This document shows, piece after piece, positions 7,691-19,317 of a stretch of DNA of 64,000 nucleotides. A program made the translations under genes and the position numbers. The notes below the pieces were generated by a model. The model was not told where the DNA came from. It saw only the letters and a list, made by a program, of their open reading frames with translations, and ran no database searches. The stretch comes from Sepioteuthis lessoniana. Lineage: Eukaryota > Mollusca > Cephalopoda > Myopsida > Loliginidae. Position 1 is the first letter of the stretch; each line of letters begins with the position of its first letter. The stretch is from the NCBI GenBank assembly GCA_963585895.1, contig OY757934.1, positions 47,221,707-47,285,706 on the forward strand, given 5' to 3'.

Positions 7691-7772
7691 CGCTGCGAGC
7701 AGGATTTGAACCTGCGCGGGCAATGCCCATTGGATTTCAAGTCCAACGCCTTAACCACTCGGCCATCACAGC
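7691..7772 (-). tRNA. tRNA-Ser(UGA), gene 2 of unit 1
   Basis: Same 82-nt tRNA-Ser(UGA) as gene 1, with two changes: TTCAAAT in the T loop (still matching TTCRANY) and GC for TC between variable arm and T stem. The A box is intact, the B box is GGTTCAAATCC, and a T run follows at 7683-7686. The flanks on both sides are homologous to those of gene 1, so this is an older duplicate within the unit. Confidence 0.97.
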
Positions 7773-7927
7773 TGCAAGCGACGATGTTATATAGTTTTAT
7801 AATGTTTTTGTTTTTTTAACTCGAGACCTCTCATTCCAGATTTCTGCTTATCAATCATTTGGAATGCATCGTCTCTTCTCACTTAGTTAATGAAACTAGA
7901 CCAACATTGCACAGGAGAAGACAAGAA

Positions 7928-8886
7928 AATGGCCAGGAAAGCGAAAGCCTAAAGGAGAAACAGCGGAAAACAACGCCATAAGAACGAATTATACTAAAGC
8001 GAAAAGCAATAAAACGCAACAATATATCAATTGTAGGTTATGCAGAGTAAGGCATTAAACGCTTCATCACATTGACGCATTCATACAACGTCTCGAAGAC
8101 TACATAGAAAAACACGAACGAGGACTGATTTCATCAGAAACGATACTGATAACACGATAGACGATAGAATAACAACAACTAGGAAACAAAAATGGGAGAA
8201 AAAAACAACTCAATGTCCGCTTTAAACCACTAATAAACAACTGCACACACCAGAAAACCTGGACCTGGCTAAGAAAAGGAAACCTTAAGAGAGAAACGGA
8301 ATCTCTCCTAAGAGCAGCACAGGACAACGCCATAACGACCAATAATATCAAAGCGAGAATAGATAAGACGCAACAAAACACTAAATGTTAGCTATGCGGT
8401 GACAGAGACGAAACCATCAATCTCATAATAAGCGAATGCAGCAAATTAGCACAGAACGAGTATAAGACTAGACACGACAAGGTCGGCAAGGTGATCCACT
8501 GGGAAATGTGCAAGAAATTTAAATTTCACCATGCTAACAAATCGTATATGCACAACCCAGCACCTGTCCTAGAAAATGACACACATAAACTCCTATGGGA
8601 CTTTAACATAGAAACGGATCACCTAATCCCGGTCAGAAGACCAGACTGACCTTATACGTAATAATCAACAAAAAAAGAGACCTTGCAAAATTGTCGAATG
8701 TTCTGTCCCGGCGGACCACAGAATAAATCTGAAGGAATGTCAAAAGAAGGATAACTACCTCGACCTTGCTAGACAATTGAAAAAACTGTGGAACATGAAA
8801 TTGACGATTGTGCCAATTGTGAAAAACCATCAGCTAACACTGATGTGAAAAACTCTAAAGGAGCAAATAATAATGATAAAAATGTG
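7928..8886 (+). pseudogene. LINE fragments IV and I, unit 1/2 boundary
   Basis: Fragment IV (7928-8066) encodes a diverged version of the same protein segment (ENNAIRTNYTKAK, then NCRLC) and breaks off. Fragment I then starts near 8067-8088. The same protein region is therefore met twice in succession, a truncated older copy abutting a longer one. Stops are as in the first copy. Confidence 0.7.
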
Positions 8887-9744
8887 GTTTTTCAGATAAA
8901 AATGAAATGCTTTAAAGTCGAAGAAATTGACTAGAAGATTAAGCACGAGTTGCTGCTTCTTCAACTTGGAATTAAGGAAAAGCCGAACTTGAAAAAAGGT
9001 ACTCGTCATTTGGCGGATTTTCTTGTTTCAGTGAAGTGCAGACTGAAAATGAGAGAAAGCGAAATAATAGTATTTCGATTCTGCCAAATAGCAGAAATTA
9101 GCAGCAGAAAATTAAGGTGACGATAATGTCACAAATAGATGGTGTGTTAGGAAGAGTCCCCGAGAATTGTTTTGAAAATATTGTGTCATTATTGGAAATC
9201 AGAAGACGATTTGAGGAGATAGAGACGATAGCATTGTTAAAATCGGTTAAAATAACCAGAAAAGTGCTGGTAACCTCAGGTTAATGGGTTGTCACTGATA
9301 TTTCAGTGAAAGACTACTGACTAATCGCGTTGTGATAAACTCTCAGCCAGTGAAATAATCGATTAAGTGTGTTCTACACACAATAGCAGTGTTTTTATTT
9401 TCCTTCCATCAGGCCATATGCTTAGTTAAGGCCAATAATAATGATAAAAATAATAGTAATTTTAAGAAGGAAGGTCTTGCAGAAATAAGCTTTTCCGTTG
9501 AATAAGATTCCTATTTCGAGGTGGCATCTAAGTGAGATATGGCTCCATTCCCCAGAAGAAGAAAAAGAGTTGCGCTAAAACGTTCCATGTGTATACAAGA
9601 TATACGAATTAAATGTCTTTCCGTTTCGAATTAAATGCTGACGCCGTTTACAAAGGGACATTTCACAATTATCAATATGGATTTAAGTGTCATTATATTG
9701 GAAGTGAGCTAGAATTTGTTGATCGACTTAAAAGAGAAAACGAT

Positions 9745-9826
9745 CGCTGCGAGCAGGATTCGAACCTGCGAGGGCAATGCCCATTGGATTTCAAGTCCAA
9801 CGCCTTAACCACTCGGCCATCACAGC
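9745..9826 (-). tRNA. tRNA-Ser(UGA), gene 1 of unit 2
   Basis: Identical to the gene at 1679-1760. The upstream flank starts with agctgccagc in place of the agcaacaagc of units 1 and 3. Terminator T runs are intact. Confidence 0.97.
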
Positions 9827-9871
9827 TGCCAGCACGGCAGAGTTGTAACTTTATAATGTTTATTTTTAACT

Positions 9872-10291
9872 CGAGGTCTGGTCTGCGCATTTATTGCTGG
9901 GTTGCACGAGCATGCGGAGAATCTTCTTCAGGCCACTACCCGAGTAGACGACTTGCCGATATCTGAAATATTGGCCCGTGCCCGAGCAATACTGTAGGAC
10001 AGTCTCAAAGGCACAGAATCAGCCCTCTTCTCCTCACTCAGCTGCTGATACACTGCGTATGCGCCTCCCGAGAGGCGCATTGGCACAACGCACTCGATAT
10101 TTTTTACTCCGCTCAACCGGCACACCAACTCTGCCCTCTCCACCCATTCAACCAACGATTGCCCGGCATCGATCCCGTCAAAGAGGGGAATCAATTTTGG
10201 GTCGAAGACAATAATTGCCGAAATAGCTTGTTGTCAAGAGCGGACGTAAAAGACACCGTGAAAGGGATTCTTGGAGTTCCTTTCGCAAACT
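9872..10291. pseudogene. Scrambled gag remnant, unit 2
   Basis: Same head-to-head gag rearrangement, same ATT in place of the start codon and same 63-bp LTR piece as in unit 1. Confidence 0.85.
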
Positions 10292-10348
10292 TAGTAAGGG
10301 AGGTGATACTACAATCTCTTCATTTCTATAATTTTTCTTTAAGTCTAC

Positions 10349-10551
10349 TGTTGTCAAGAGCGGACGTAAAAGACACCGTGAAAGTGATTCTTGGAGTTCC
10401 TTTCGCAAACTCCCGTCTCTTCAATGAATCCCTCACACTAAAGACAAAGACCAAATCCCAATTCTGTGTGTCGGTAGGCTGCGATGGATTTCGCACGTCA
10501 GTTTAAGGGCGTATTGATTCGAGCGTTCTCTCCCTCTTTCTCCTTCCTTCC

Positions 10552-10588
<37 letters not shown>

Positions 10589-10869
10589 TCCTGCTCTCGT
10601 CTTCGTTCGTTCGTTCGTTAAGTTGTAACAAGTTCGTCGGGCGACGCACTCAGAACAAAAATCCCTGTTACGCCGTTACCGTGCGTATTTTATGTTCGTG
10701 AGATCTCGCCAGAATTTGCATACGTGCAAATTACCTCTCGCTTGGTCGAGATCTCCCATCATCAAATATGCTCGAGGCAGCCATATCGGTTTCGCTTTTC
10801 CGCTCTACAAGCCAGACACGTTCGTGCGCGCTTCGAATGCCCAGGTACGTTGCGTCCGTTACCTTCACA
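10349..10869 (-). repeat. 3' LTR, unit 2 (521 bp)
   Basis: Like unit 1 but with a CT run six bases longer, a length shared with unit 4. Confidence 0.9.
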
Positions 10870-11233
10870 CTCCTCCCTGATTTGGGAATCACACAACGTA
10901 CAGCGCGGAGCAGGACTCTTTAGTCTGCTACTTCGTCTGAGCGGAACGCTCTCGGCAACGTCTTCGTCCTCGGACGTATCTCCGGGCCCCAACATGACCA
11001 CGGTCGCTGTGGTCGCTTTTAGATGCTGCGGGATCCTCCCGCGGTAAAAACAGCATCGGCGCTTCGTCTTCAGAGGAAGTGACGCTGCAATTAGTGGCGT
11101 CTGCTCCTTGCAATGGACGAACATCCTTTACGTGGCGAGGTGTCCCGTCAACAACGACCGAATGTGGGCTGTACACACCCGTAATTGTCCCCTTTCCGAA
11201 CTGGGTTCTACATCGCCCACGAGGGATCTTCAC
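10762..11233 (-). pseudogene. Integrase C-terminal tail of pol, unit 2, frameshifted
   Basis: Carries the same micro-inversion and frameshift as unit 1 (near 10988-10997), with the open part at 10928-11233. Confidence 0.75.
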
Positions 11234-13042
11234 CTAAACACTATCGCCTACCTTGTAACTGCTGGGTCCGGCATCTTCCGGTGGTAACATGACATCAACA
11301 CCTTTTATACGGGCTGGATACGAGTATATTATGTTTGCTGGTGCCGTTGACGCCGACGCATCGTCTTTGGGAGTCACATTGTACCAGTATACAACCTCCA
11401 TCACCGAGCACCGTGTTCTTGTGGCAATTCGTTTTATGGTTCGGTGAGATCTCTCCACAATCCCGTTGCCAGCCGGTACGTATGCGCATCGGAATCTCAT
11501 CTGAACGCCCCAGCGCTCGGCGAATTTAGAGAACGTCTCTCCGCTAAAGGTCGTGGCGTTATCCGTGAGTAGCTCAACAGGGGCCCCCACCCCCACCCTC
11601 TCGCAAAATACGGTCTCCAACCGCCGAACAATGCTGGCAGCATCTTGGCATGATAACGGCCTCCAAATAGCAAACCGACTGGGACCGCAGTCGATTAAGG
11701 TTAGGTAATGACGACCTCCAAGGTGAGTCACGTCTAATCCAACCCTCCTCCAGTTCTCGCGTACGTCCAGACTGCCTGCCTTCCAACTCACCGGGGCGGG
11801 ATCTATGGACTGACACTCTTCGCATTCCCTAACTACCTCCCGAACAGCTGCCTTAGAGACCTCAGGACTCACCAGTTTCACGAAGTAGAGTGTGCACTTT
11901 ACGCCATGGTGCCCACAAGATCGGTGAATGGTCCGAATGCGAGCGGGATCCAGCTCACCCATAGATGCGGCGCATACTGGCTCGATGAGTTCTGCTTCTT
12001 TCCGAAGTGCATGCAGCCATCGTTGGGGCACTCTAGTGAATGGATCAGCTCGGTTCACCTGGGATTTAACGAGTGCCACGTCAATTGTCAGTCTATACTC
12101 CGCCGCTAATTCTTGGAGCGTACTCAGTCGCCGTCTTATTAACATCCCCGACGCCGCCTTAGTCCGCACCCTTGCTTTCCCGGACAGGGTGTCAGAAATC
12201 CACCGGTGCACGCAGGCCGAGTCTGTCCGCAGGTGAATCACACTCGCCTTCCAGTGCAGCGTCAGATTAATGCCCCTCAACACTGCGTCAAGCTCTGCCA
12301 GGTTGATGTGCTTATCTACGTGCACCGGTCGTAGCCAACTTGCGTCTTCAATGATGGCTCCGTCATATTCAATAGCCACCCCGGTGGCCAGGAAGCTGGC
12401 ATCCACCCACACAGTGACTTCCTGACCATTCGCGCACCAGTCACCACGTGCTGGATCAGTTTGTGACGATCTCATCACAATTTCGTCAAGCATCCGACGC
12501 AACATGGGGTCTTGTGTTTCGTCGTCCCATCCGCTTGTCACAGCGTTAGCTCTCTGTTTCACAAACGCAGCTGCAACACGGAGCCAGCCGCACACTGGAA
12601 AATTCCCGATCAGCCGCCCACACACAGAAAAGACGGCACGACGCGTAAGTACATTGGGAACCTTCGGACGCTTGCCGTCGCGTCGCCATCTAAGATTGCC
12701 GCGCTCCTCCCAGACGTATACGCCCAACACTCGAGCGCCACTATTTAGTTGTTCCGGAGTCTTACAAGTCAGCCCAAACCGTTCAAGGTGCCTCTTCACT
12801 TGGGCTGCCGAACACACACTCTCGTTAACAAATATGTCATCGACATACGAAGAGGTAGCGTGACTGACGGTTTCATCTTGCCCGATCATAGCTTTTACGA
12901 TGGACCGCATAATCTGTGGAGCTACATTAAGCCCGAACCCCAAGCGGGTGAGGCAGTACCTCTGCCCTTTAATTTTCACCGTTTGGAACGGCCACAGCGA
13001 CTTGTCAACGTGGATCTGCAGATATGCCCGGCGCAGGTCCAC
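11234..13042 (-). CDS. pol: pol remnant: RT palm, RNase H and integrase, unit 2
   Basis: Same length and domains. The zinc site keeps C407 and C410, but residue 379 is His instead of Pro, giving HH next to the second zinc ligand. Residue 487 is Ala where unit 1 has Pro. YVDD, RNase H and DD35E residues are all present. It ends at the same TAG. Confidence 0.88.
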   Translation of the reverse strand: MDLRRAYLQIHVDKSLWPFQTVKIKGQRYCLTRLGFGLNVAPQIMRSIVKAMIGQDETVSHATSSYVDDIFVNESVCSAAQVKRHLERFGLTCKTPEQLNSGARVLGVYVWEERGNLRWRRDGKRPKVPNVLTRRAVFSVCGRLIGNFPVCGWLRVAAAFVKQRANAVTSGWDDETQDPMLRRMLDEIVMRSSQTDPARGDWCANGQEVTVWVDASFLATGVAIEYDGAIIEDASWLRPVHVDKHINLAELDAVLRGINLTLHWKASVIHLRTDSACVHRWISDTLSGKARVRTKAASGMLIRRRLSTLQELAAEYRLTIDVALVKSQVNRADPFTRVPQRWLHALRKEAELIEPVCAASMGELDPARIRTIHRSCGHHGVKCTLYFVKLVSPEVSKAAVREVVRECEECQSIDPAPVSWKAGSLDVRENWRRVGLDVTHLGGRHYLTLIDCGPSRFAIWRPLSCQDAASIVRRLETVFCERVGVGAPVELLTDNATTFSGETFSKFAERWGVQMRFRCAYVPAGNGIVERSHRTIKRIATRTRCSVMEVVYWYNVTPKDDASASTAPANIIYSYPARIKGVDVMLPPEDAGPSSYKVGDSV

Positions 13043-13609
13043 TATGGCGGCTTTTGGCCCCCTTCTCCTGAAATCCCGGTAGTTGAGCTGCTGCAGCTGC
13101 CGATTCTCTGCCTGTGAGACTGTCCTTCAATATTGCTCGGGTACGGGCCAATATTTCAGATATCGGCAAGTCGTCTACTCGGGTAGTGGCCTGAAGAAGA
13201 TTCTCCGCATGCTCCGGCAACCCAGCAATAAATGAGCAGGCCAGACCTCGCTCTGTCATACCTCCGAACTGAGTCGCGAGCTTGCGTAGCTCCGCCAAGA
13301 AGACGTCCACCGTTTCTCCCGGACGCAAACGGCACGCTGCAAACTGCTTATAAGTCGTCACAGGACTGACGGCAAATGCTGTGTGAAGATCATCTTTTAT
13401 ACAGGCAAAGAATCAGCCCTCTTCTCCTCACTCAGCTGTTGATACACTGCGTATGCCCCCCCCCCCGAGAGGTGCATTGGCACAACGCACTCGATATTTT
13501 TTACTCCGCTCAAGCGGCACACCAACTCTGCCTTCTCCACCCATTCAACCATCGATTGCCCGGCATCGATCCCGTAAAAGAGGGGAATCAATTTTGGGTC
13601 GAAGGCCAT
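13005..13609 (-). pseudogene. gag: gag, unit 2, frameshifted
   Basis: The C tract has eleven bases, so the N-terminal 70 codons are open, but the two-base insertion ends the frame at ADSLPV. The C-terminal half resumes at 13361. Confidence 0.78.
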
Positions 13610-13625
13610 AATTGCCGAAATAGCT

Positions 13626-14461
13626 TGTTGTCAAGAGCGGACGTAAAAGACACCGTGAAAGTGATTCTTGCAGTTACTTTCGCAAACTCCCGTCTCTTCA
13701 ATGAATCCCTCACACTAAAGACAAAGACCAAATCCCAATTCTGTGTGTCGGTAGGCTGCGATGGATTTCGCACGTCAGTTTAAGGGCGTATTGATTCGAG
13801 CGTTCTCTCCCTCTCTCTCTCCTTCACTGTTCCTTCTCTCTCGCTCTCTCCCTCTTTCTCCTTCCTTCCGTCTCTCTCTCTCTCCTTCCTGTTCTCGCCT
13901 TCGTCCGTTCTTTCGTTCGTTAAGTTGTAACAAGTTCGTCGGGCGACGCACTCAGAACAAAAATCCCTGTTACGCCGTTACCGTGCGTATTTTATGTTCG
14001 TGAGATCTCGCCAGAATTTGCATACGTGCAAATTACCTCTCGCTGGTTCGAGATCTCCCATCATCAAATATACTCGAGGCAGTCATATCGGTTTCGATTT
14101 TCCGCTCTCCAATCCATCATTTCGGTCGGCCGTGCTGGCGGAGGCACGGATCCGGCCGGGTGTGGCTTGGTGACTGGAATAATTTCCTTCGGTCTCAAGG
14201 GGGGCTTCCCCCCCCCCAGGCTTTTACCTCCTTCGGGAGGGTTGGGTTTATCGCCCGGCGCCTGAGGCGCCCCAGAAAGGGGAGTGCCGACCGGGCCGAG
14301 GGCATTTTTGGAACCTGCACCCGGACCCACCATAAAAAGACCTTGTGCCATACCTGCCCGTTCGGTGGGGCGAGCAACAAATACTGCTTTTCCGCTCTAC
14401 AAGCCAGACACGTTCGTGCGCGCTTCGAATGCCCAGGTACGTTGCGTCCGTTACCTTCACA
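13626..14461 (-). repeat. 5' LTR, unit 2 (836 bp)
   Basis: gcagttac type, with the GC-rich insertion. Confidence 0.9.
14109..14387. mobile_element. GC-rich insertion, unit 2
   Basis: Same insertion and 11-bp duplication. The G/C homopolymers differ slightly in length, which explains the two extra bases. Confidence 0.75.
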
Positions 14462-15089
14462 ATAATGTTTATTTCTAGGCACACATTGCACATCAATCTG
14501 GCCAGGAAAGCGAAAGCTCAACGAAGAAACTGAATTTCTTCTAATAACAGCAAAAAAAAAACCACGCCGTAAGGACGAATTATACTAAAGCGAAAAGCAA
14601 TAAAACGCAACAGAATAGCAAGTGTAGGGTATGCAGAGTAAGGCATTAAACGCCTAATCACATAATAAAAGAATGCACTCAACTGGCATGAAAAAGTACA
14701 AGACAAGGTACCCATCGGTGGGAAAACTACTTGGCGTCGTCTCGTCGATTTCAACGTAGTGGATTTTACCGTTGAGGCTGACTACAGATTGAAAATAAAA
14801 GAAAACGGAAAGATAAGCAAACACTTGGAGCATGAGAAAGAAGTAAATGCTGTGGCACACTAAAGTAACATTGATAGCAATATTAATTGTTGCGATTGTA
14901 ACTGTTCCGAAAAGCTTGGAAGACTGGCTGGAGGAAGTGGAAATCAAAGTTTCAAGAGAGACGATCGATATGATAACATTGTTGAGATTGACCAAAATAT
15001 TCCTGCAAACATGTTGGGACTTTCTCTTACTTAGACGTCACTGAAAGAGCACCAACTAACCCTGATGTGATAAAATCGCATCTACTGTG

Positions 15090-15144
<55 letters not shown>

Positions 15145-15154
15145 TAAGATTAAC

Positions 15155-15199
<45 letters not shown>
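14462..15199 (+). pseudogene. LINE fragment II with (AAT)n tail, unit 2
   Basis: Same decayed fragment with the 81-bp deletion. AAT tract about 15090-15199, the longest in the window. Confidence 0.72.
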
Positions 15200-15200
<1 letters not shown>

Positions 15201-15781
15201 CGAAAGCAAATGTCTTTTGATAATAGCTGATGACGCCGTTAAGACGAATTATATTAAAATGAAAACCAATAAATCACAATAGTAAGCGAATGCAGTCAAC
15301 TGGTATAAAAGAGTTACAAGACAATATATGACGCCTCGAGAAAATTTGTCTACAGCAAATTTTGTATGAGATTGAAATGTGATCAAACGACCAATCGGCG
15401 AATGCCTTAACGAGAAACAATCGTAGAGAACGAGACGCCTAAAAGTATTCTTCAATTTTCACATACAAACAGATCAACTAACTTTTGCTAGAATCCAACA
15501 CTGCGTTGAAAAAATTCTATTATGGGTTGGTTTATCAGATTATAACGAAATACTACAAAGTTGCCGATATCGTGTAGAAGACTAAACACGATCACCTCAT
15601 TTAACTAGGAATTAAGGATAAGATGAACTTTAAAAAACGATCTTTTCATCCGGTGGATTTTTCTGAAAGAGATTTCACAACGCCGTCTACAAAGGGACAT
15701 TTCACAATTATCAATATGGATTTAAGTCATTATATTGAAAGTTAGGTAGAGTTCGTTGATCTACTTAAAAGAGAAAACGGT
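15200..15781 (+). pseudogene. LINE fragment III and tRNA-2 downstream flank, unit 2
   Basis: Same as unit 1. Confidence 0.6.
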
Positions 15782-15863
15782 CGCTGCGAGCAGGATTTGA
15801 ACCTGCGCGGGCAATGCCCATTGGATTTCAAGTCCAACGCCTTAACCACTCGGCCATCACAGC
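15782..15863 (-). tRNA. tRNA-Ser(UGA), gene 2 of unit 2
   Basis: T-loop TTCAAAT form, identical to 7691-7772. A and B boxes and the downstream T run are intact. Confidence 0.97.
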
Positions 15864-16018
15864 TGCAAGCGACGATGTTATATAGTTTTATAATGTTTTT
15901 GTTTTTTTAACTCGAGACCTCTCATTCCAGATTTCTGCTTATCAATCATTTGGAATGCATCGTCTCTTCTCACTTAGTTAATGAAACTAGACCAACATTG
16001 CACAGGAGAAGACAAGAA

Positions 16019-16977
16019 AATGGCCAGGAAAGCGAAAGCCTAAAGGAGAAACAGCGGAAAACAACGCCATAAGAACGAATTATACTAAAGCGAAAAGCAA
16101 TAAAACGCAACAATATATCAATTGTAGGTTATGCAGAGTAAAGCATTAAACGCTTCATCACATTGACGCATTCATACAACGTCTCGAAGACTACATAGAA
16201 AAACACGAACGAGGACTGATTTCATCAGAAACGATACTGATAACACGATAGACGATAGAATAACAACAACTAGGAAACAAAAATGGGAGAAAAAAACAAC
16301 TCAATGTCCGCTTTAAACCACTAATAAACAACTGCACACACCAGAAAACCTGGACCTGGCTAAGAAAAGGAAACCTTAAGAGAGAAACGGAATCTCTCCT
16401 AAGAGCAGCACAGGACAACGCCATAACGACCAATAATATCAAAGCGAGAATAGATAAGACGCAACAAAACACTAAATGTTAGCTATGCGGTGACAGAGAC
16501 GAAACCATCAATCTCATAATAAGCGAATGCAGCAAATTAGCACAGAACGAGTATAAGACTAGACACGACAAGGTCGGCAAGGTGATCCACTGGGAAATGT
16601 GCAAGAAATTTAAATTTCACCATGCTAACAAATCGTATATGCACAACCCAGCACCTGTCCTAGAAAATGACACACATAAACTCCTATGGGACTTTAACAT
16701 AGAAACGGATCACCTAATCCCGGTCAGAAGACCAGACTGACCTTATACGTAATAATCAACAAAAAAAGAGACCTTGCAAAATTGTCGAATGTTCTGTCCC
16801 GGCGGACCACAGAATAAATCTGAAGGAATGTCAAAAGAAGGATAACTACCTCGACCTTGCTAGACAATTGAAAAAACTGTGGAACATGAAATTGACGATT
16901 GTGCCAATTGTGAAAAACCATCAGCTAACACTGATGTGAAAAACTCTAAAGGAGCAAATAATAATGATAAAAATGTG
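16019..16977 (+). pseudogene. LINE fragments IV and I, unit 2/3 boundary
   Basis: Same structure and the same in-frame stops as at 7928-8886. One base differs in fragment IV (aagcattaaa for aggcattaaa near 16141). Confidence 0.7.
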
Positions 16978-17835
16978 GTTTTTCAGATAAAAATGAAATG
17001 CTTTAAAGTCGAAGAAATTGACTAGAAGATTAAGCACGAGTTGCTGCTTCTTCAACTTGGAATTAAGGAAAAGCCGAACTTGAAAAAAGGTACTCGTCAT
17101 TTGGCGGATTTTCTTGTTTCAGTGAAGTGCAGACTGAAAATGAGAGAAAGCGAAATAATAGTATTTCGATTCTGCCAAATAGCAGAAATTAACAGCAGAA
17201 AATTAAGGTGACGATAATGTCACAAATAGATTGTGTGTTAGGAAGAGTCCCCGAGAATTGTTTTGAAAATATTGTGTCATTATTGGAAATCAGAAGACGA
17301 TTTGAGGAGATAGAGACGATAGCATTGTTAAAATCGGTTAAAATAACCAGAAAAGTGCTGGTAACCTCAGGTTAATGGGTTGTCACTGATATTTCAGTGA
17401 AAGACTACTGACTAATCGCGTTGTGATAAACTCTCAGCCAGTGAAATAATCGATTAAGTGTGTTCTACACACAATAGCAGTGTTTTTATTTTCCTTCCAT
17501 CAGGCCATATGCTTAGTTAATGCCAATAATAATGATAAAAATAATAGTAATTTTAAGAAGGAAGGTCTTGCAGAAATAAGCTTTTCCGTTGAATAAGATT
17601 CCTATTTCGAGGTGGCATCTAAGTGAGATATGGCTCCATTCCCCAGAAGAAGAAAAAGAGTTGCGCTAAAACGTTCCATGTGTATACAAGATATACGAAT
17701 TAAATGTCTTTCCGTTTCGAATTAAATGCTGACGCCGTTTACAAAGGGACATTTCACAATTATCAATATGGATTAAAGTGTCATTATATTGGAAGTGAGG
17801 TAGAATTTGTAGATCTACGTAAAAGAGAAAACGAT

Positions 17836-17917
17836 CGCTGCGAGCAGGATTCGAACCTGCGAGGGCAATGCCCATTGGATTTCAAGTCCAACGCCTTAAC
17901 CACTCGGCCATCACAGC
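17836..17917 (-). tRNA. tRNA-Ser(UGA), gene 1 of unit 3
   Basis: Identical to 1679-1760, including the 5' flank peculiar to units 1 and 3. Confidence 0.97.
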
Positions 17918-17962
17918 AACAAGCGCTAAAGAGTTGTAACTTTATAATGTTTATTTTTAACT

Positions 17963-18382
17963 CGAGGTCTGGTCTGCGCATTTATTGCTGGGTTGCACGA
18001 GCATGCGGAGAATCTTCTTCAGGCCACTACCCGAGTAGACGACTTGCCGATATCTGAAATATTGGCCCGTGCCCGAGCAATACTGTAGGACAGTCTCAAA
18101 GGCACAGAATCAGCCCTCTTCTCCTCACTCAGCTGCTGATACACTGCGTATGCGCCTCCCGAGAGGCGCATTGGCACAACGCACTCGATATTTTTTACTC
18201 CGCTCAACCGGCACACCAACTCTGCCCTCTCCACCCATTCAACCAACGATTGCCCGGCATCGATCCCGTCAAAGAGGGGAATCAATTTTGGGTCGAAGAC
18301 AATAATTGCCGAAATAGCTTGTTGTCAAGAGCGGACGTAAAAGACACCGTGAAAGGGATTCTTGGAGTTCCTTTCGCAAACT
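17963..18382. pseudogene. Scrambled gag remnant, unit 3
   Basis: Same rearrangement with the inversion junction conserved, showing it predates the array expansion. Confidence 0.85.
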
Positions 18383-18439
18383 TAGTAAGGGAGGTGATAC
18401 TACAATCTCTTCATTTCTATAATTTTTCTTTAAGTCTAC

Positions 18440-18954
18440 TGTTGTCAAGAGCGGACGTAAAAGACACCGTGAAAGTGATTCTTGGAGTTCCTTTCGCAAA
18501 CTCCCGTCTCTTCAATGAATCCCTCACACTAAAGACAAAGACCAAATCCCAATTCTGTGTGTCGGTAGGCTGCGATGGATTTCGCACGTCAGTTTAAGGG
18601 CGTATTGATTCGAGCGTTCTCTCCCTCTTTCTCCTTCCTTCCGTCTCTCTCTCTCTCTCTCTCTCTCTCTCCTTCCTGCTCTCGTCTTCGTTCGTTCGTT
18701 CGTTAAGTTGTAACAAGTTCGTCGGGCGACGCACTCAGAACAAAAATCCCTGTTACGCCGTTACCGTGCGTATTTTATGTTCGTGAGATCTCGCCAGAAT
18801 TTGCATACGTGCAAATTACCTCTCGCTTGGTCGAGATCTCCCATCATCAAATATGCTCGAGGCAGCCATATCGGTTTCGCTTTTCCGCTCTACAAGCCAG
18901 ACACGTTCGTGCGCGCTTCGAATGCCCAGGTACGTTGCGTCCGTTACCTTCACA
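18440..18954 (-). repeat. 3' LTR, unit 3 (515 bp)
   Basis: Same length as unit 1; palindrome intact. Confidence 0.9.
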
Positions 18955-19317
18955 CTCCTCCCTGATTTGGGAATCACACAACGTACAGCGCGGAGCAGGA
19001 CTCTTTAGTCTGCTACTTCGTCTGAGCGGAACGCTCTCGGCAACGTCTTCGTCCTCGGACGTATCTCCGGGCCCATGTTGACCACGGTCGCTGTGGTCGC
19101 TTTTAGATGCTGCGGGATCCTCCCGCGGTAAAAACAGCATCGGCACTTCGTCTTCAGAGGAAGTGACGCTGCAATTAGTGGCGTCTGCTCCTTGCAATGG
19201 ACGAACATCCTTTACGTGGCGAGGTGTCCCGTCAACAACGACCGAATGTGGGCTGTACACACCCGTAATTGTCCCCTTTCCGAACTGGGTTCTACATCGC
19301 CCACGAGGGATCTTCAC
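18847..19317 (-). CDS. Integrase C-terminal tail of pol, unit 3, open 156-codon frame
   Basis: In frame with pol after its TAG and open from 19317 into the 3' LTR, ending with the LTR-encoded segment GRNVPGHSKRARTC. It has the uninverted catgttg motif at 19074-19080. The TAG would block translation from pol, so expression as shown is doubtful. Confidence 0.6.
   Translation of the reverse strand: MKIPRGRCRTQFGKGTITGVYSPHSVVVDGTPRHVKDVRPLQGADATNCSVTSSEDEVPMLFLPREDPAASKSDHSDRGQHGPGDTSEDEDVAESVPLRRSSRLKSPAPRCTLCDSQIREECEGNGRNVPGHSKRARTCLACRAEKRNRYGCLEHI

Larger units (their letters stand above)
1..8066. repeat. Tandem unit 1 (8066 bp), tRNA-Ser/retrotransposon macrosatellite
   Basis: First unit of the array; the phase is set by the window start. 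The same order of parts recurs at 8067, 16158, 24226, 32288, 40420, 48533, 56660 and 61520. The order is LINE fragment I, AT-rich spacer, tRNA-Ser 1, gag remnant, LTR element, LINE fragments II and III, tRNA-Ser 2, LINE fragment IV. Unit 1 shares with unit 3 the sequence just upstream of tRNA 1 (agcaacaagcgct), the Arg in the integrase zinc site and the 515-bp 3' LTR. It differs from unit 3 in the micro-inversion near 2915 and in a base near 629. Confidence 0.97.
10349..14461 (-). mobile_element. Defective LTR retrotransposon, unit 2
   Basis: Same element and same interior deletion as unit 1, with polypurine tract at 10870-10878. Gag and the pol tail are frameshifted; pol is otherwise open. 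Confidence 0.9.
8067..16157. repeat. Tandem unit 2 (8091 bp)
   Basis: Same content as unit 1. It shares with unit 4 a 521-bp 3' LTR, a His beside the integrase zinc-site histidine and Cys at position 407 of pol. Units 1+2 (16157 bp) resemble units 3+4 (16130 bp). The AT-rich stretch from 8887 to 9744 has no recognised gene. Confidence 0.97.
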
